A stretch of 64,000 bases of DNA. It comes from Bacteroidaceae bacterium. GTDB lineage: Bacteria; Bacteroidota; Bacteroidia; Bacteroidales; Bacteroidaceae. This document shows positions 9,095 to 17,935 of this stretch, piece by piece (within the stretch, counting starts at the first letter, position 1; the number at the start of each line of letters is the position of its first letter). The stretch spans positions 104,434 through 168,433 of the forward strand of contig JAFXVZ010000044.1 of NCBI GenBank assembly GCA_017534535.1, given 5' to 3'. The translations under genes and the position numbers were made by a program. Under the pieces are notes generated by a model. It saw only the letters and a program-made list of their open reading frames with translations. It was not told where the DNA came from and did no database searches.

Positions 9095-10075
9095 ATGGAT
9101 TTAAAAGTAGAGAAGCCCTATGTAGTGGGTATTGATATCGGTGGTACTAACACCGTGTTTGGTTTGGTTGACGCACGTGGTACAGTAGTTGACGTTGACA
9201 AGATCAAGACTGGCAAGTATGAGAAGGCTGAAGATTATGTAGATGCTGTTTGCACAGGTCTAGAGGCACTGATTGAGAAGAACGGTGGCAAGGACAAGGT
9301 AAAGGGTATTGGTATCGGTGCTCCTAATGGTAATTATTATACTGGTACAATTGAGTTTGCACCAAACCTGCCTTGGAAGGGCATCATCCCTCTGGCTCGT
9401 CTGTTTGAGGAAAGAATTGGTATCCCTACCGCTTTGACTAACGATGCTAATGCTGCAGCAATCGGTGAGATGACTTATGGTGCTGCTCGTGGTATGAAGA
9501 ACTTCATCATGATTACTTTGGGTACAGGTGTTGGTAGTGGTATCGTTATCAATGGTCAAATGGTATATGGTTGCGATGGTTTCGCTGGTGAGTTGGGTCA
9601 CGTGACTATCCGTCGTGACGGTCGTCTGTGCGGTTGCGGTCGCAAGGGCTGCCTAGAGGCTTACTGCTCTGCTACAGGTGTAGCTCGCTCTGCACGTGAG
9701 AAGTTGGCTCAGAGCACTGAACCTAGTTTGTTGCGTGAAATTCCTGTGGACGACATCACTTCAAAGGATGTATTCGATGCAGCTCAGAAGGGCGATAAGA
9801 TTGCTAAGGAAATCTTCGAGTTCACTGGTCAGTTGCTGGGTGAGGCATTTGTTGACTTCATTGCTTTCTGCAGCCCAGAGGCTATCATCCTGTTCGGTGG
9901 TTTGGCACATGCAGGCGACCTGCTGTTCGAGCCTATCCGTAAGACTGTTGACGCTAACGTAATGCCTATCTTTAAGGGCAAGTGCAAGCTGTTGATGAGT
10001 GAACTGAAGGATGCTGATACTGCTGTCTTAGGTGCAAGTGCACTGGGTTGGGAGCTCAAGGAACTGGAGGCATAA
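9095..10075 (+). CDS. glk: ROK-family glucokinase
   Basis: A 326-residue ROK sugar kinase that phosphorylates glucose (or a close analogue) with ATP for glycolysis. It shows the N-terminal phosphate motif GIDIGGTNTVFGLVD, the catalytic region TLGTGVGSGIV, and the ROK zinc signature CGCGRKGCLEAYC. No N-terminal helix-turn-helix is present, so it is an enzyme rather than a ROK repressor. Codons are strongly biased, consistent with high expression. It has its own promoter and terminator and is a single-gene unit. N-acetylglucosamine or mannose kinase activity cannot be excluded from sequence alone. Confidence 0.9.
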   Translation: MDLKVEKPYVVGIDIGGTNTVFGLVDARGTVVDVDKIKTGKYEKAEDYVDAVCTGLEALIEKNGGKDKVKGIGIGAPNGNYYTGTIEFAPNLPWKGIIPLARLFEERIGIPTALTNDANAAAIGEMTYGAARGMKNFIMITLGTGVGSGIVINGQMVYGCDGFAGELGHVTIRRDGRLCGCGRKGCLEAYCSATGVARSAREKLAQSTEPSLLREIPVDDITSKDVFDAAQKGDKIAKEIFEFTGQLLGEAFVDFIAFCSPEAIILFGGLAHAGDLLFEPIRKTVDANVMPIFKGKCKLLMSELKDADTAVLGASALGWELKELEA

Positions 10076-10095
10076 ACATCATTAAATGATAAATA

Positions 10096-10140
10096 AGAGA
10101 AGGGGGGAGCTGTACATTGTCACTGCTCCCCCTCTCTCTT
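10096..10140 (+). terminator. Terminator after the ROK kinase gene
   Basis: GAGAAGGGGGGAGC (10097-10110) pairs with GCTCCCCCTCTCTC (10125-10138) around a 14-nt loop, followed by TTTAG. It may also serve the convergent gene ending at 10163. Confidence 0.75.
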
Positions 10141-10162
10141 TAGTTTCCCCTTTTTCTATATC

Positions 10163-11470
10163 TTATTCAACATAAAATGCCTTTAAGGCAGGGATATCGC
10201 CCGTGAATTGGAAGGTCCCGAAAGAATCTCCCACTTTGCTCAGCACATATACTTGCTTGCCATAAGCCACTGCGGAGGCAGAAGTAGCCTCCTCTGTGCC
10301 TCGCATGATGTAGTCGCCTAAAGGCATGGGAGTATGGTCGGTAAGTGTCAGTACAATATCGCCGTTGGCATCCAGTGCCTGTGCATCAGCCATGATAATT
10401 ACCGCCACTCCGGCAGGGGTGATGTTGCCGTCGCCTACCATGTACAGCTCCTTATTGCCGTCCAGCGTAAAGGCTGACGCACCCTCAGGAAGCAGGTAGC
10501 TGTCTGTGGGATGATAGAACGTAGTCCAATACTTGGTTACTCCGTTCAGGCTTGCCTGGTTGGCTGCGATGTTCATCGTAGCAAGTGGAGTCCACTTGGC
10601 ATAGAGAGTTGTGCTACGGCGGATACTACTGAAATTAGTAGCCACTGTGCATTCTTTATTATTGTACCAGCCACCGAAGTCGTAGCCTGCTGCCGTGGGG
10701 GCTGCTGGCTCTGTTATTTTGCCTCTACTAAAGAAACTTTCAGAAAAAGTGGCTGGCCCGTGGCCGTTTGTGTCGTATGTAATATAGATGAATGGTCTGT
10801 TACCACCATCGTAAGATGGTGGTTTGGGTTGTGTGGTATTATACTCTTTGCCGTTAAAATTTACACTTGCAGTACAATCTATAATCTGATTAGATCTTTC
10901 AGTTTCTGTTATACTAGCGTTAATCGTTCTGATAAGGCCAGGACTGGCTGTGCAGATGAACGTTGCTGTGCAGGTTGGAAAGTCAGGCCAGTTCCACGTT
11001 GGTCCATTTGCCGGCGTGCAGGTGATGGTGCAGGTTATTGTGCTGCTTGAGCCAGCGCCTGCCCCGTTTGTTTCGCCAGAAGAGCTCTGCCCCTCAGTGA
11101 GACTGGTTATGCTTGAAACCGGCCATTCCGTTGCATTGGCATACAAAGCTGACGTGCTCCCTGAATTGCTGTTCCGTCTTACCATCAAGCATCCGTTTTC
11201 CTCAATGAGCTGCACAGAGGTCGTTTCCGACGTATTTATCCCCGTCCACTCCACTTTGTAGAAATGGTCGCTGTAGGCAAAATATCCTGTGGCAGAACCT
11301 GATGAACAGCTGAGGAAGCCGGTGAAGGCATCAGCCCTTGCCGTCAACGTGGTGAGCGACATTAATAATAAAGCAGCGAAAAAGGTTGTAAATAACCTCT
11401 GATGTGCGCAGATGCCTTTAGTATGGGCAGCTACTAAATCCTTGTTTGTTAGATTCTTCTGGTTGTCCAT
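10163..11470 (-). CDS. Secreted InlB B-repeat protein of unknown function
   Basis: A 435-residue exported protein. I chose ATG 11470; a longer reading would begin upstream of the promoter. After a ~28-residue Lys-rich stretch comes a hydrophobic signal (LFTTFFAALLLMSLTTLTA). The middle is Ser/Thr-rich. A Listeria-Bacteroides (InlB B) repeat follows, with YDTNGHG, AAGYDFGGWYNN and TTLYAKW. The C-terminal ~130 residues form the beta-rich domain often found at the end of Bacteroidetes surface proteins. It is probably a surface or secreted protein; no catalytic motif is visible. Its neighbours are unrelated. Confidence 0.75.
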   Translation of the reverse strand: MDNQKNLTNKDLVAAHTKGICAHQRLFTTFFAALLLMSLTTLTARADAFTGFLSCSSGSATGYFAYSDHFYKVEWTGINTSETTSVQLIEENGCLMVRRNSNSGSTSALYANATEWPVSSITSLTEGQSSSGETNGAGAGSSSTITCTITCTPANGPTWNWPDFPTCTATFICTASPGLIRTINASITETERSNQIIDCTASVNFNGKEYNTTQPKPPSYDGGNRPFIYITYDTNGHGPATFSESFFSRGKITEPAAPTAAGYDFGGWYNNKECTVATNFSSIRRSTTLYAKWTPLATMNIAANQASLNGVTKYWTTFYHPTDSYLLPEGASAFTLDGNKELYMVGDGNITPAGVAVIIMADAQALDANGDIVLTLTDHTPMPLGDYIMRGTEEATSASAVAYGKQVYVLSKVGDSFGTFQFTGDIPALKAFYVE

Positions 11471-11495
11471 GCTGTCAGTCAGTTTAAAAGTTGTG

Positions 11496-11527
11496 CAAAT
11501 ATACAAATAAAAGAGGGGGAAAGCAAG
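11496..11527 (-). promoter_or_regulatory. Promoter for the InlB-repeat protein
   Basis: On the minus strand TATATTTG (11503-11496) follows CTTG (11527-11524) after 20 bp, 25 bp before the chosen start at 11470. Confidence 0.65.
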
Positions 11528-11633
11528 TGATTCCAGAACTTTTTCAATCAAAACTTGTACTGAGTAAACTTAGATGATATCCGCTCCGCTTGACATGGAA
11601 AGGAATGCGTTTTCCCATAACCCTATTGTTTCT

Positions 11634-11693
11634 GCTAGTTTAACCATAGGTTTACAGGTCGTTAACCTATGGTTTAGGCTAGCTTAACCTATG
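11634..11693. repeat. Palindromic intergenic repeat, copy A
   Basis: Between the InlB-repeat gene and pepD (11471-11844, otherwise without genes) lies a perfect 11-bp inverted repeat AACCATAGGTT (11642-11652) / AACCTATGGTT (11664-11674), extended by GCTAG (11634-11638) / CTAGC (11679-11683). A further AACCTATG follows at 11686. Related palindromes occur at 29440 and 46621. The rest of the gap is AT-rich. Confidence 0.7.
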
Positions 11694-11844
11694 TCTTTTT
11701 TTATTGCTTGTCTATGTATGATGTGAAGCGGTGAAGTTATATATACTAACATTTATATATAGTAATTACATTTAGTTAAGTATTAAATATAAGTATATAG
11801 TAAAAGACGCATACACGAGATTCACCGCTTCACAAGCCCTCTGT

Positions 11845-13302
11845 TTACTTCTCAGGTACCTGAGCCAACGTTGCTACCAGGAAGTTCCAGAACTTAGGAA
11901 CACTTGGAATGAAGGCACGTTCGCCCGGGGTATGAGGAGACTCCAGCGTTGGACCGAAAGAGATCATGTCCATCTTGGGGTAGATGGCGCCGATGATGCC
12001 ACACTCCAGGCCAGCATGGATAACCTTCACCAAAGGTTCCTTACCAAACTGCTCTTTGTAGCTCTTACGCATAGCTGCCAAAATAGGAGAATCAACATTG
12101 GGCTGCCAACCTGAGTAACCTCCACTTGTTTCAGTTTTCAGACCTGCCATGTTGAAACAAGACTCTAAACAGTCAGCCAAATAATCTTTCATGCCGTCAT
12201 TTGAACTGCGAGCCAAGATTTTTATACCCACATTGCCACCACCGATGTTTACGATAGCCAAGTTAGATGAAGTTTCTACAGTGTCTGGTACAGTAGGTAT
12301 CATGCGCATGGTACCGTTCTGACAAGCCATGATGACAGCGATAATGTTGTCTTGAATCTCTTCTGGTACTTTAGTGGTAGGCGTTTCTGTATCTTCCATC
12401 TTCAGATAAATATCTTTCTCTATTGGATAGAATTCGGCATTCAGCTGTGCCTCATATTCTTGGATATAGGTATCGAGCCCCTCCAAATCGTCAGGGTTGA
12501 ATAGCAGCACGGCCTGTGCCTCGCGTGGAATAGCATTACGCATATTGCCCCCACCGAATGATGCCAATTCACAGTCGAACTCAATCAGAAGGTCATGCAC
12601 TACACGTGCCATTTGTTTGATAGCATTGGCACGGCCTTCGTTAATTTCCATGCCTGAGTGCCCGCCACGCAAGCCTTTCAGTACAATTATCTTGGCAATG
12701 AAACCAGGAGTAGGGGGTACCTCTTGATATTGCATGGAAGAAGTGATGTCAAGTCCACCAGCACAGCCGATGTAGAGCTCGCCCTCTGACTCAGAGTCAA
12801 GGTTCAACAGGATATCTCCCTTCAGTGTATCAGGACTTAAGGCAAAAGCACCAAACATACCTGTCTCCTCGTCCTTAGTAATCAATGCCTCCAGTGGGCC
12901 ATGCTTGATATCTTTTGACTCCAATACCGCCATGATGGCTGCTACACCCAAACCATCGTCGGCACCCAGGGTAGTTCCCTTTGCGCGAACCCAGTTGCCA
13001 TCAATCCAGGTCTGGATAGGGTCTTTTACAAAGTTGTGCTCTACATCCGCTACCTTCTGAGGTACCATGTCCATGTGTGCCTGCAGCACCACACCCTTGC
13101 GGTTCTCCATGCCAGAAGTAGCTGGTTTGCGTATCACCACATTGCCTGCGCTATCAGTGAAAGCTTCTAGACCAAGATTCTTACCGAAGTTTACTAAATA
13201 TTCGCTCACCTGTTCGCAGTGTCCTGAAGGACGGGGAATCAGTGTGAGCGCATGGAAATTCTTCCATACCCCTTGAGGGGCTAAATCCAATATTGTACTC
13301 AT
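11845..13302 (-). CDS. pepD: Aminoacyl-histidine dipeptidase (M20C)
   Basis: A 485-residue M20-family cytosolic zinc dipeptidase that cleaves Xaa-His and related dipeptides. Metal-site motifs are visible in order: LQAHMDMVPQK (His, Asp), LGADDGLG (bridging Asp), TKDEETGMFGA (catalytic and metal Glu), NLDSE (Asp), and HAGLECGIIG near the C-terminus (His). The lid region has GLRGGHSGMEI. Length and motif order match PepD. It has no signal peptide and is probably monocistronic. Confidence 0.95.
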   Translation of the reverse strand: MSTILDLAPQGVWKNFHALTLIPRPSGHCEQVSEYLVNFGKNLGLEAFTDSAGNVVIRKPATSGMENRKGVVLQAHMDMVPQKVADVEHNFVKDPIQTWIDGNWVRAKGTTLGADDGLGVAAIMAVLESKDIKHGPLEALITKDEETGMFGAFALSPDTLKGDILLNLDSESEGELYIGCAGGLDITSSMQYQEVPPTPGFIAKIIVLKGLRGGHSGMEINEGRANAIKQMARVVHDLLIEFDCELASFGGGNMRNAIPREAQAVLLFNPDDLEGLDTYIQEYEAQLNAEFYPIEKDIYLKMEDTETPTTKVPEEIQDNIIAVIMACQNGTMRMIPTVPDTVETSSNLAIVNIGGGNVGIKILARSSNDGMKDYLADCLESCFNMAGLKTETSGGYSGWQPNVDSPILAAMRKSYKEQFGKEPLVKVIHAGLECGIIGAIYPKMDMISFGPTLESPHTPGERAFIPSVPKFWNFLVATLAQVPEK

Positions 13303-13346
13303 GAGATTAGCTGTTTAAAAGGTTAAATATTTCGTTTCATAGTCTG

Positions 13347-13354
13347 CGAATATA
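13347..13354 (-). promoter_or_regulatory. Probable -7 box for pepD
   Basis: TATATTCG on the minus strand, 45 bp before the start, differs from TAnnTTTG at one base. No clear -33 box is seen. Confidence 0.4.
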
Positions 13355-13417
13355 CAATTTTAATTTGGTAAATCTCGTTTTCTTGCGTTTTTTTATGGCA
13401 ATTTCACAATAAAAGCC

Positions 13418-13425
13418 TATTTTTG
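13418..13425 (+). promoter_or_regulatory. -7 box for the membrane regulator gene
   Basis: TATTTTTG lies 22 bp before the ATG at 13448; the upstream -33 region is a T-run. Confidence 0.55.
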
Positions 13426-13447
13426 CCCTATCTTGTATAGATAGGAT

Positions 13448-16087
13448 ATGAAAAACGCAAGGGAAATATATATAATGGTGAGCCTACTGATGACTTGCTG
13501 GTGCTGTTTAGCACAGGCACAACAGACGGCTCAATTGGCGCAACAGATCAATAGCCAGCGCATCGCCGATGTGGAGGCAGGTCTTACCTATGGTGAGAGT
13601 ATGTTCGTCATCTCCAACTATTCATGTCTGAATGGATTCACGAAAGAAACCGCATCAGTGTCGGAATTGCTGGGCAGTCAAGTGGAAGGCTTCTATTTCT
13701 ACCTGAAAGAGGATGTACACAGCAAGCAGGTGGTGATGCGTAAGCCAGACGGTACCTTCGTGCCTTTCGTCACAGCCTTGCGAGACATTAGGCAGAGTCT
13801 CAATGCCAATCCTTATCAGTTTATTACCCTTTTCCTCGATTTCAATGTGGAGCTTGACCTGACAAAAGCCTTTACCGATGCTGGTCTGGTGGATTTCCTG
13901 TTTGAATATGGCCAGCGCACCAATTGGCCCACCCTGCAGGAGATGAAGGCAGCCGAGAAGCGGCTGGTGGCGTTTGAGGTGCAGGATCATGTGAACAGTC
14001 CGGCATGGCTGCATCCTATGACCGACCTCGTAATACATACCGACCCCGACTGGGGTAATAGCATGAACAGCATAGAGCTACAGGAAGACAAAATGAAGAA
14101 AAACCTTACCATCTTTACCGGTTTCAAGAATGTGGAAGCCATGCAGTTCAGAAGTGGCAACCTTTATGAAACTTCACGTTACACGCCTTATCTGGTGAAT
14201 GCGGTAAGAGACACCTGGATCAATGAAGGGCGAGTACCCAACTTTATTCTGATTGACAGATACGGTGAGTGGGTAGGGGCTACTATGAGAAACCTCAGGA
14301 GCTTTAACCTGGTGTTTGGCGCTGTGGTTAGTCGTGATGAACTGGTGAACTATGTCAACTGGGAAGGTATGAACAATGCCACTACTGGCCTGTTCTGTTT
14401 CCCTTTGGAGAGTGGGCTGGAGATGATGCTCAGCCCATTAGTGCCTGGTTTCCGTGTGCAACCCGAGAAGTTGTATGCTACTGGCAATCAGAAAAGAGTG
14501 ATGATGCAGACTTTTAATGCTACCCCTGTAAACATTGACCAGCACTTGGAGTTGTGGCTGCCTTTCAACGGCGAAATGGAGAATGCTTCTGCTAAAGATG
14601 CCACTGTGACCAACCAGGGGGTAGAGTTCAACTTCGACACGAGTCATGGACAGGTTGCTTACTTTAACAGTAAGAGTAAGATAAACCTGCCTACCTCACA
14701 GGACCTTCTGTTGCGTGATCACGATTTCACCGTGCAAGTGTGGCTCAAGATCCCCAAGTATGAGGAGGGTAAGCAAGACTATTGTATTATCGGCTCTAAG
14801 ACTAGTGCCTATCAGCAGGCATTGCACCTGTTGGTGCGTAACAAGAAACCTTACATGGGCTTCTATAACAACGATATTGAGGGTAGAACTACCATTGAAC
14901 CCAATAAATGGTACAACTTGACTTGGCGTTTCAATAAGCAGAATGGTGAACAAGCTATTTTTGTGAATGGCAAATTGGATGCCATTGCTACAGGTCGTCC
15001 AGGTTATATGGGCAGTGATAGTCTGTATGTGGGCTATACCAGTATTAATCAGTCGTATTACACTGGCATGATGGACAACCTTGCCGTTTGGTCAAGAGTG
15101 CTGAGTGAGAAGGAGATACTTGGCTTGAGCAACCAGGTGATAGAAGTGCAGGTAACGCCTACCGATTCATTTTGGCAACTGAATGGGTGGCTCTTGGCTG
15201 CTTTAGTAGGACTTATTTTGGCCATTCTCGCCCTGTATTGGTATATCAGGTGGCGTGCCCAGCATCATTTGCTCAAGCAGAATGGCACACTGCCTGAAAT
15301 AGATGATAGAGTTATGGAACAGCAAGCAACAGTGGGATTGGTGCCTACCGTCAAAAATAGTATCCACCTGTTTGGTCCGTTCTTAGTAATAGATAAGGAT
15401 GGAGAAGACATCACAACCCTTTTCACCCCTAAGTTGAAACGTCTGTTCTTCCTGTTGCTGGTGAGTTCCGTTCGTGGTAAGCATGGTATTAATGGGGTAG
15501 AGATGAACGACTTTATTTGGGGCAAGGACAGCAAAAATGCCAAAAGCCTACGCAGTGTGTCTGTGCTGAAGCTGCGTAAGATATTGGAACGCCTTAATAA
15601 AGTGGAGATAGCTTTCCACGCCAATAAATATGTGTTGGTGATGAGTCGCGATGTATATTGTGACTATATGCAGTGTTTGGCCATGATTGAGGGTAAGCGC
15701 ATTGAGAGTCGCAAGGATTTTGAACGCTTCTTCGAGATTGTACAGCGTGGCGAAGCATTTGCAGGTGAGTCTTTCAACTGGTTGGACGATGATAAGAGCT
15801 ATGTCTGTAACACGGCAGTGGATGTGATGACTCATTTCATTAGTACCTTTCAGTTACCTGCTGAAGCTGATGAGGTGATTCATGTAGCCAACAAGATACT
15901 GGAGAATGACCCATGCAATGAGGAGGCTCTCTCTTATCTGACACGTGCCTTAATCAGTCAGAACAACTTCAAGCAAGCCCGCTATGCCTATGAGAGTTTC
16001 TGCACCGAGTATGCCGTGGCATACGGCGAGCCTTTCAATATGAGCTTCGATGAACTGGTCAAAGAGGCAAAAGTAATCGATAATTAG
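13448..16087 (+). CDS. Membrane-spanning regulator: PLC-like and LamG ectodomain, TM helix, SARP-like DNA-binding domain
   Basis: An 879-residue one-component regulator by architecture. Residues 1-25 are a signal peptide. Residues ~30-330 resemble a PI-PLC-like TIM-barrel phosphodiesterase, but the usual catalytic TH[DN]S box reads S-N-Y-S (56-59), so it may bind rather than cleave. Residues ~370-555 form a LamG/concanavalin domain (FTVQVWLKIP, GMMDNLAVWSRVLSEKEI). One TM helix lies near 581-602 (WLLAALVGLILAILALYWYI). The cytoplasmic part has an OmpR/SARP winged helix (~640-740) with SLRSVSVLKLRKILERLNK, then a helical BTAD-like region. The next gene on the same strand is a Gfo/Idh oxidoreductase with 11-bp direct repeats before it, a likely target. 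The sensing role is inferred. Confidence 0.8.
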   Translation: MKNAREIYIMVSLLMTCWCCLAQAQQTAQLAQQINSQRIADVEAGLTYGESMFVISNYSCLNGFTKETASVSELLGSQVEGFYFYLKEDVHSKQVVMRKPDGTFVPFVTALRDIRQSLNANPYQFITLFLDFNVELDLTKAFTDAGLVDFLFEYGQRTNWPTLQEMKAAEKRLVAFEVQDHVNSPAWLHPMTDLVIHTDPDWGNSMNSIELQEDKMKKNLTIFTGFKNVEAMQFRSGNLYETSRYTPYLVNAVRDTWINEGRVPNFILIDRYGEWVGATMRNLRSFNLVFGAVVSRDELVNYVNWEGMNNATTGLFCFPLESGLEMMLSPLVPGFRVQPEKLYATGNQKRVMMQTFNATPVNIDQHLELWLPFNGEMENASAKDATVTNQGVEFNFDTSHGQVAYFNSKSKINLPTSQDLLLRDHDFTVQVWLKIPKYEEGKQDYCIIGSKTSAYQQALHLLVRNKKPYMGFYNNDIEGRTTIEPNKWYNLTWRFNKQNGEQAIFVNGKLDAIATGRPGYMGSDSLYVGYTSINQSYYTGMMDNLAVWSRVLSEKEILGLSNQVIEVQVTPTDSFWQLNGWLLAALVGLILAILALYWYIRWRAQHHLLKQNGTLPEIDDRVMEQQATVGLVPTVKNSIHLFGPFLVIDKDGEDITTLFTPKLKRLFFLLLVSSVRGKHGINGVEMNDFIWGKDSKNAKSLRSVSVLKLRKILERLNKVEIAFHANKYVLVMSRDVYCDYMQCLAMIEGKRIESRKDFERFFEIVQRGEAFAGESFNWLDDDKSYVCNTAVDVMTHFISTFQLPAEADEVIHVANKILENDPCNEEALSYLTRALISQNNFKQARYAYESFCTEYAVAYGEPFNMSFDELVKEAKVIDN

Positions 16088-16170
16088 CCTCGTTGAGAAT
16101 TATTTTCAGTCTTTTTGTTTTTTTTTACCTTGCATTGTATTTCAGTTAGTTGCTGTTAATTTGCTATGCG

Positions 16171-16221
16171 TATTAGTCCTTTATTAGCCCTATATTAATG
16201 TGGTATTAAATAACCGTTAAT
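16171..16221 (+). promoter_or_regulatory. Array of 11-bp-spaced direct repeats (candidate activator site)
   Basis: TATTAG, TATTAG, TATTAA, TATTAA and CGTTAA start at 16171, 16182, 16193, 16204 and 16215, an exact 11-bp period. A TTTG (16228-16231) and a weak -7 box TAGCGTTG (16249-16256) follow. This looks like the 7+4 direct-repeat layout bound by PhoB/SARP-type winged helices. The 245-bp gap between the regulator and the oxidoreductase contains no gene. An overlapping palindrome CTATATTAA / TTAATATAG (16190-16225) is an alternative reading. Confidence 0.6.
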
Positions 16222-16332
16222 ATAGAGTTTGTAGGGGGTGTTGTATATTAGCGTTGTCAAGCGGGCGTTGCATCCAATTGACAAAGGTTAATAAGGTGAA
16301 TAAATAATTGTCAAATTAAAATTTTTAATTGT

Positions 16333-17850
16333 ATGAGTGAATCTAATTCCATGATGTTCTCTCGTCGGAGTTTTATGAAGACAGGTGCAGCTGCAGTGGC
16401 AGGCTTTACCATCGCTCCGAGTGTTGTATTGGGTAAGACCTATGGTCATGTACCCCCAAGTGATCAAATTAACATTGCTGGTATCGGTTTCGGTAGCCAA
16501 GGTGGTGGTGACTTGCAGAACATTGCAGATCCGGATGCTCCTGTAAAGCGTTCAGGTGCAGGTGGCATGGCGTATGTACCTCGTCAGCCATATGCAGGTA
16601 TCCAGCCTCAGCGTCAGCAGCGCCGTGCTTCTGACAGCATCGTTCAGATGGGCGATGCAGGCCGTGAACCTATACACCATGCTAATATCTATGCATTGTG
16701 CGATGTGGATACTGAGTATGCTGCTCATATCTTCAATGCCTACTACAAGGCTAAGAGATATACCGACTTCCGTGAAATGATCGAGAAGGAGAAGGATATC
16801 GACGGCGTTTTGATCGGTACTCCTGACCATACACACGCTATCATTGCTGCAACAGCCATGAAGGCAGGTAAGGCTGTGTTCGTTGAGAAACCAATGGCTA
16901 AGACCATCAAAGAGGTTCGCTACCTTGCCGAACTGGCTAAGAAAACAGGTGTTGTTACTCAGATGGGTAACCAGGGACACAACGTTGAGGGTACATACCA
17001 GACCGTTGAGTGGATCCGCAGTGGCGTTATCGGCAACGTATCAGAGGTCCACATGTGGTCAAACCGTCCAATGTGGAGACAAGGTTACTTCGAGCGTCCT
17101 GCAGGGCAGGCTATCCCTCAGAATTTGGATTATGACCTGTGGTTAGGCCCGGCTCCAGAGAAACCTTATAATCCGGCAGTGCTGCACTTCTCATGGCGTG
17201 GTCTGTGGGACTATGGTACAGGTGCCATGGGTGATATGGGTGCCCACACCTTTGATGCGCCTATCTGGGCATTAGGTCTGGGTATGCCTGACAAGATTAT
17301 GGCTACTACCACTCCTTATAACGATGAGTTCCTGCCACAGGCTGAGGCTGTTAAGTATCACTTCCCAGCTCGTGAGGTTGACTCTCTGGATGGCAAGAAG
17401 AAGATCAAGATGCCTGAGTGCGTTGTTACATGGACCGACGGTGGTATCAAGCCTTACCGCCCATTCGAACTGGAGAATGGTCGTGCACTGCGCGAGTGCC
17501 TCTATGTAGGTGACAAGGGCATGATGATGCACGGAACTCACGGTGCAAGTCCTGAACTCGTTCCTAACCGTCCAGGATGGAAGGAGCCTGCTAAGGTGCT
17601 CACTCGTCCAAAGAATATCTATGTTGACTGGGTTGAGGCTATCAAGGAAGGTCGCAAGGCTGCCAACGACTTTGAGGTTTCTGCTAAGCTGACTGAGATT
17701 ATGTTGCTGACCAACATTGCCGTAGCTGCTCAGAATACCAATATTACATTGGAATATGATGCTGCCAACATGCGCATTACCAACCTGGAGGAAGCTAACA
17801 ACTACTTCCACTACGAGTATCGTAAGGGTTGGGAGTTGCCAGCTATCTAA
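16333..17850 (+). CDS. Gfo/Idh/MocA family oxidoreductase, Tat-exported
   Basis: A 505-residue NAD(P)-dependent sugar oxidoreductase-like protein. The N-terminus has a twin-arginine signal (SRRSFMKTGAAAVAGFTI), so it is probably folded with its cofactor and exported. The Rossmann region has GIGFGSQG with a ~45-residue insert, and the family signature EKPMAK is at 185-190. A second copy of the same type lies at 19214, with a sugar isomerase between. In Bacteroidetes such enzymes take part in 3-keto-sugar and glycoside metabolism; the substrate here is unknown. Codon bias is strong. ATG 16333 is used; ATG 16351, just before the arginine pair, is also possible. Confidence 0.88.
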   Translation: MSESNSMMFSRRSFMKTGAAAVAGFTIAPSVVLGKTYGHVPPSDQINIAGIGFGSQGGGDLQNIADPDAPVKRSGAGGMAYVPRQPYAGIQPQRQQRRASDSIVQMGDAGREPIHHANIYALCDVDTEYAAHIFNAYYKAKRYTDFREMIEKEKDIDGVLIGTPDHTHAIIAATAMKAGKAVFVEKPMAKTIKEVRYLAELAKKTGVVTQMGNQGHNVEGTYQTVEWIRSGVIGNVSEVHMWSNRPMWRQGYFERPAGQAIPQNLDYDLWLGPAPEKPYNPAVLHFSWRGLWDYGTGAMGDMGAHTFDAPIWALGLGMPDKIMATTTPYNDEFLPQAEAVKYHFPAREVDSLDGKKKIKMPECVVTWTDGGIKPYRPFELENGRALRECLYVGDKGMMMHGTHGASPELVPNRPGWKEPAKVLTRPKNIYVDWVEAIKEGRKAANDFEVSAKLTEIMLLTNIAVAAQNTNITLEYDAANMRITNLEEANNYFHYEYRKGWELPAI

Positions 17851-17867
17851 TTAAATTAAATTTTAAC

Positions 17868-17907
17868 CCGCTACCTCTTTGCTTATGTATGGGAGGTGGC
17901 GGTTTTT
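17868..17907 (+). terminator. Terminator or attenuating hairpin
   Basis: CCGCTACCTC (17868-17877) pairs with GAGGTGGCGG (17893-17902) with one mismatch, followed by TTTTTC. It lies between the first oxidoreductase and the isomerase gene and may reduce read-through. Confidence 0.65.
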
Positions 17908-17935
17908 CATTCAATCAGAATAAATCCTATTACGT

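Noticed and set aside
10511-11050. Plus-strand frame opposite the InlB-repeat gene
   Set aside because: It is antisense to a gene with a clear signal peptide and repeat domain; the translated product is Cys-rich and shows no family features.
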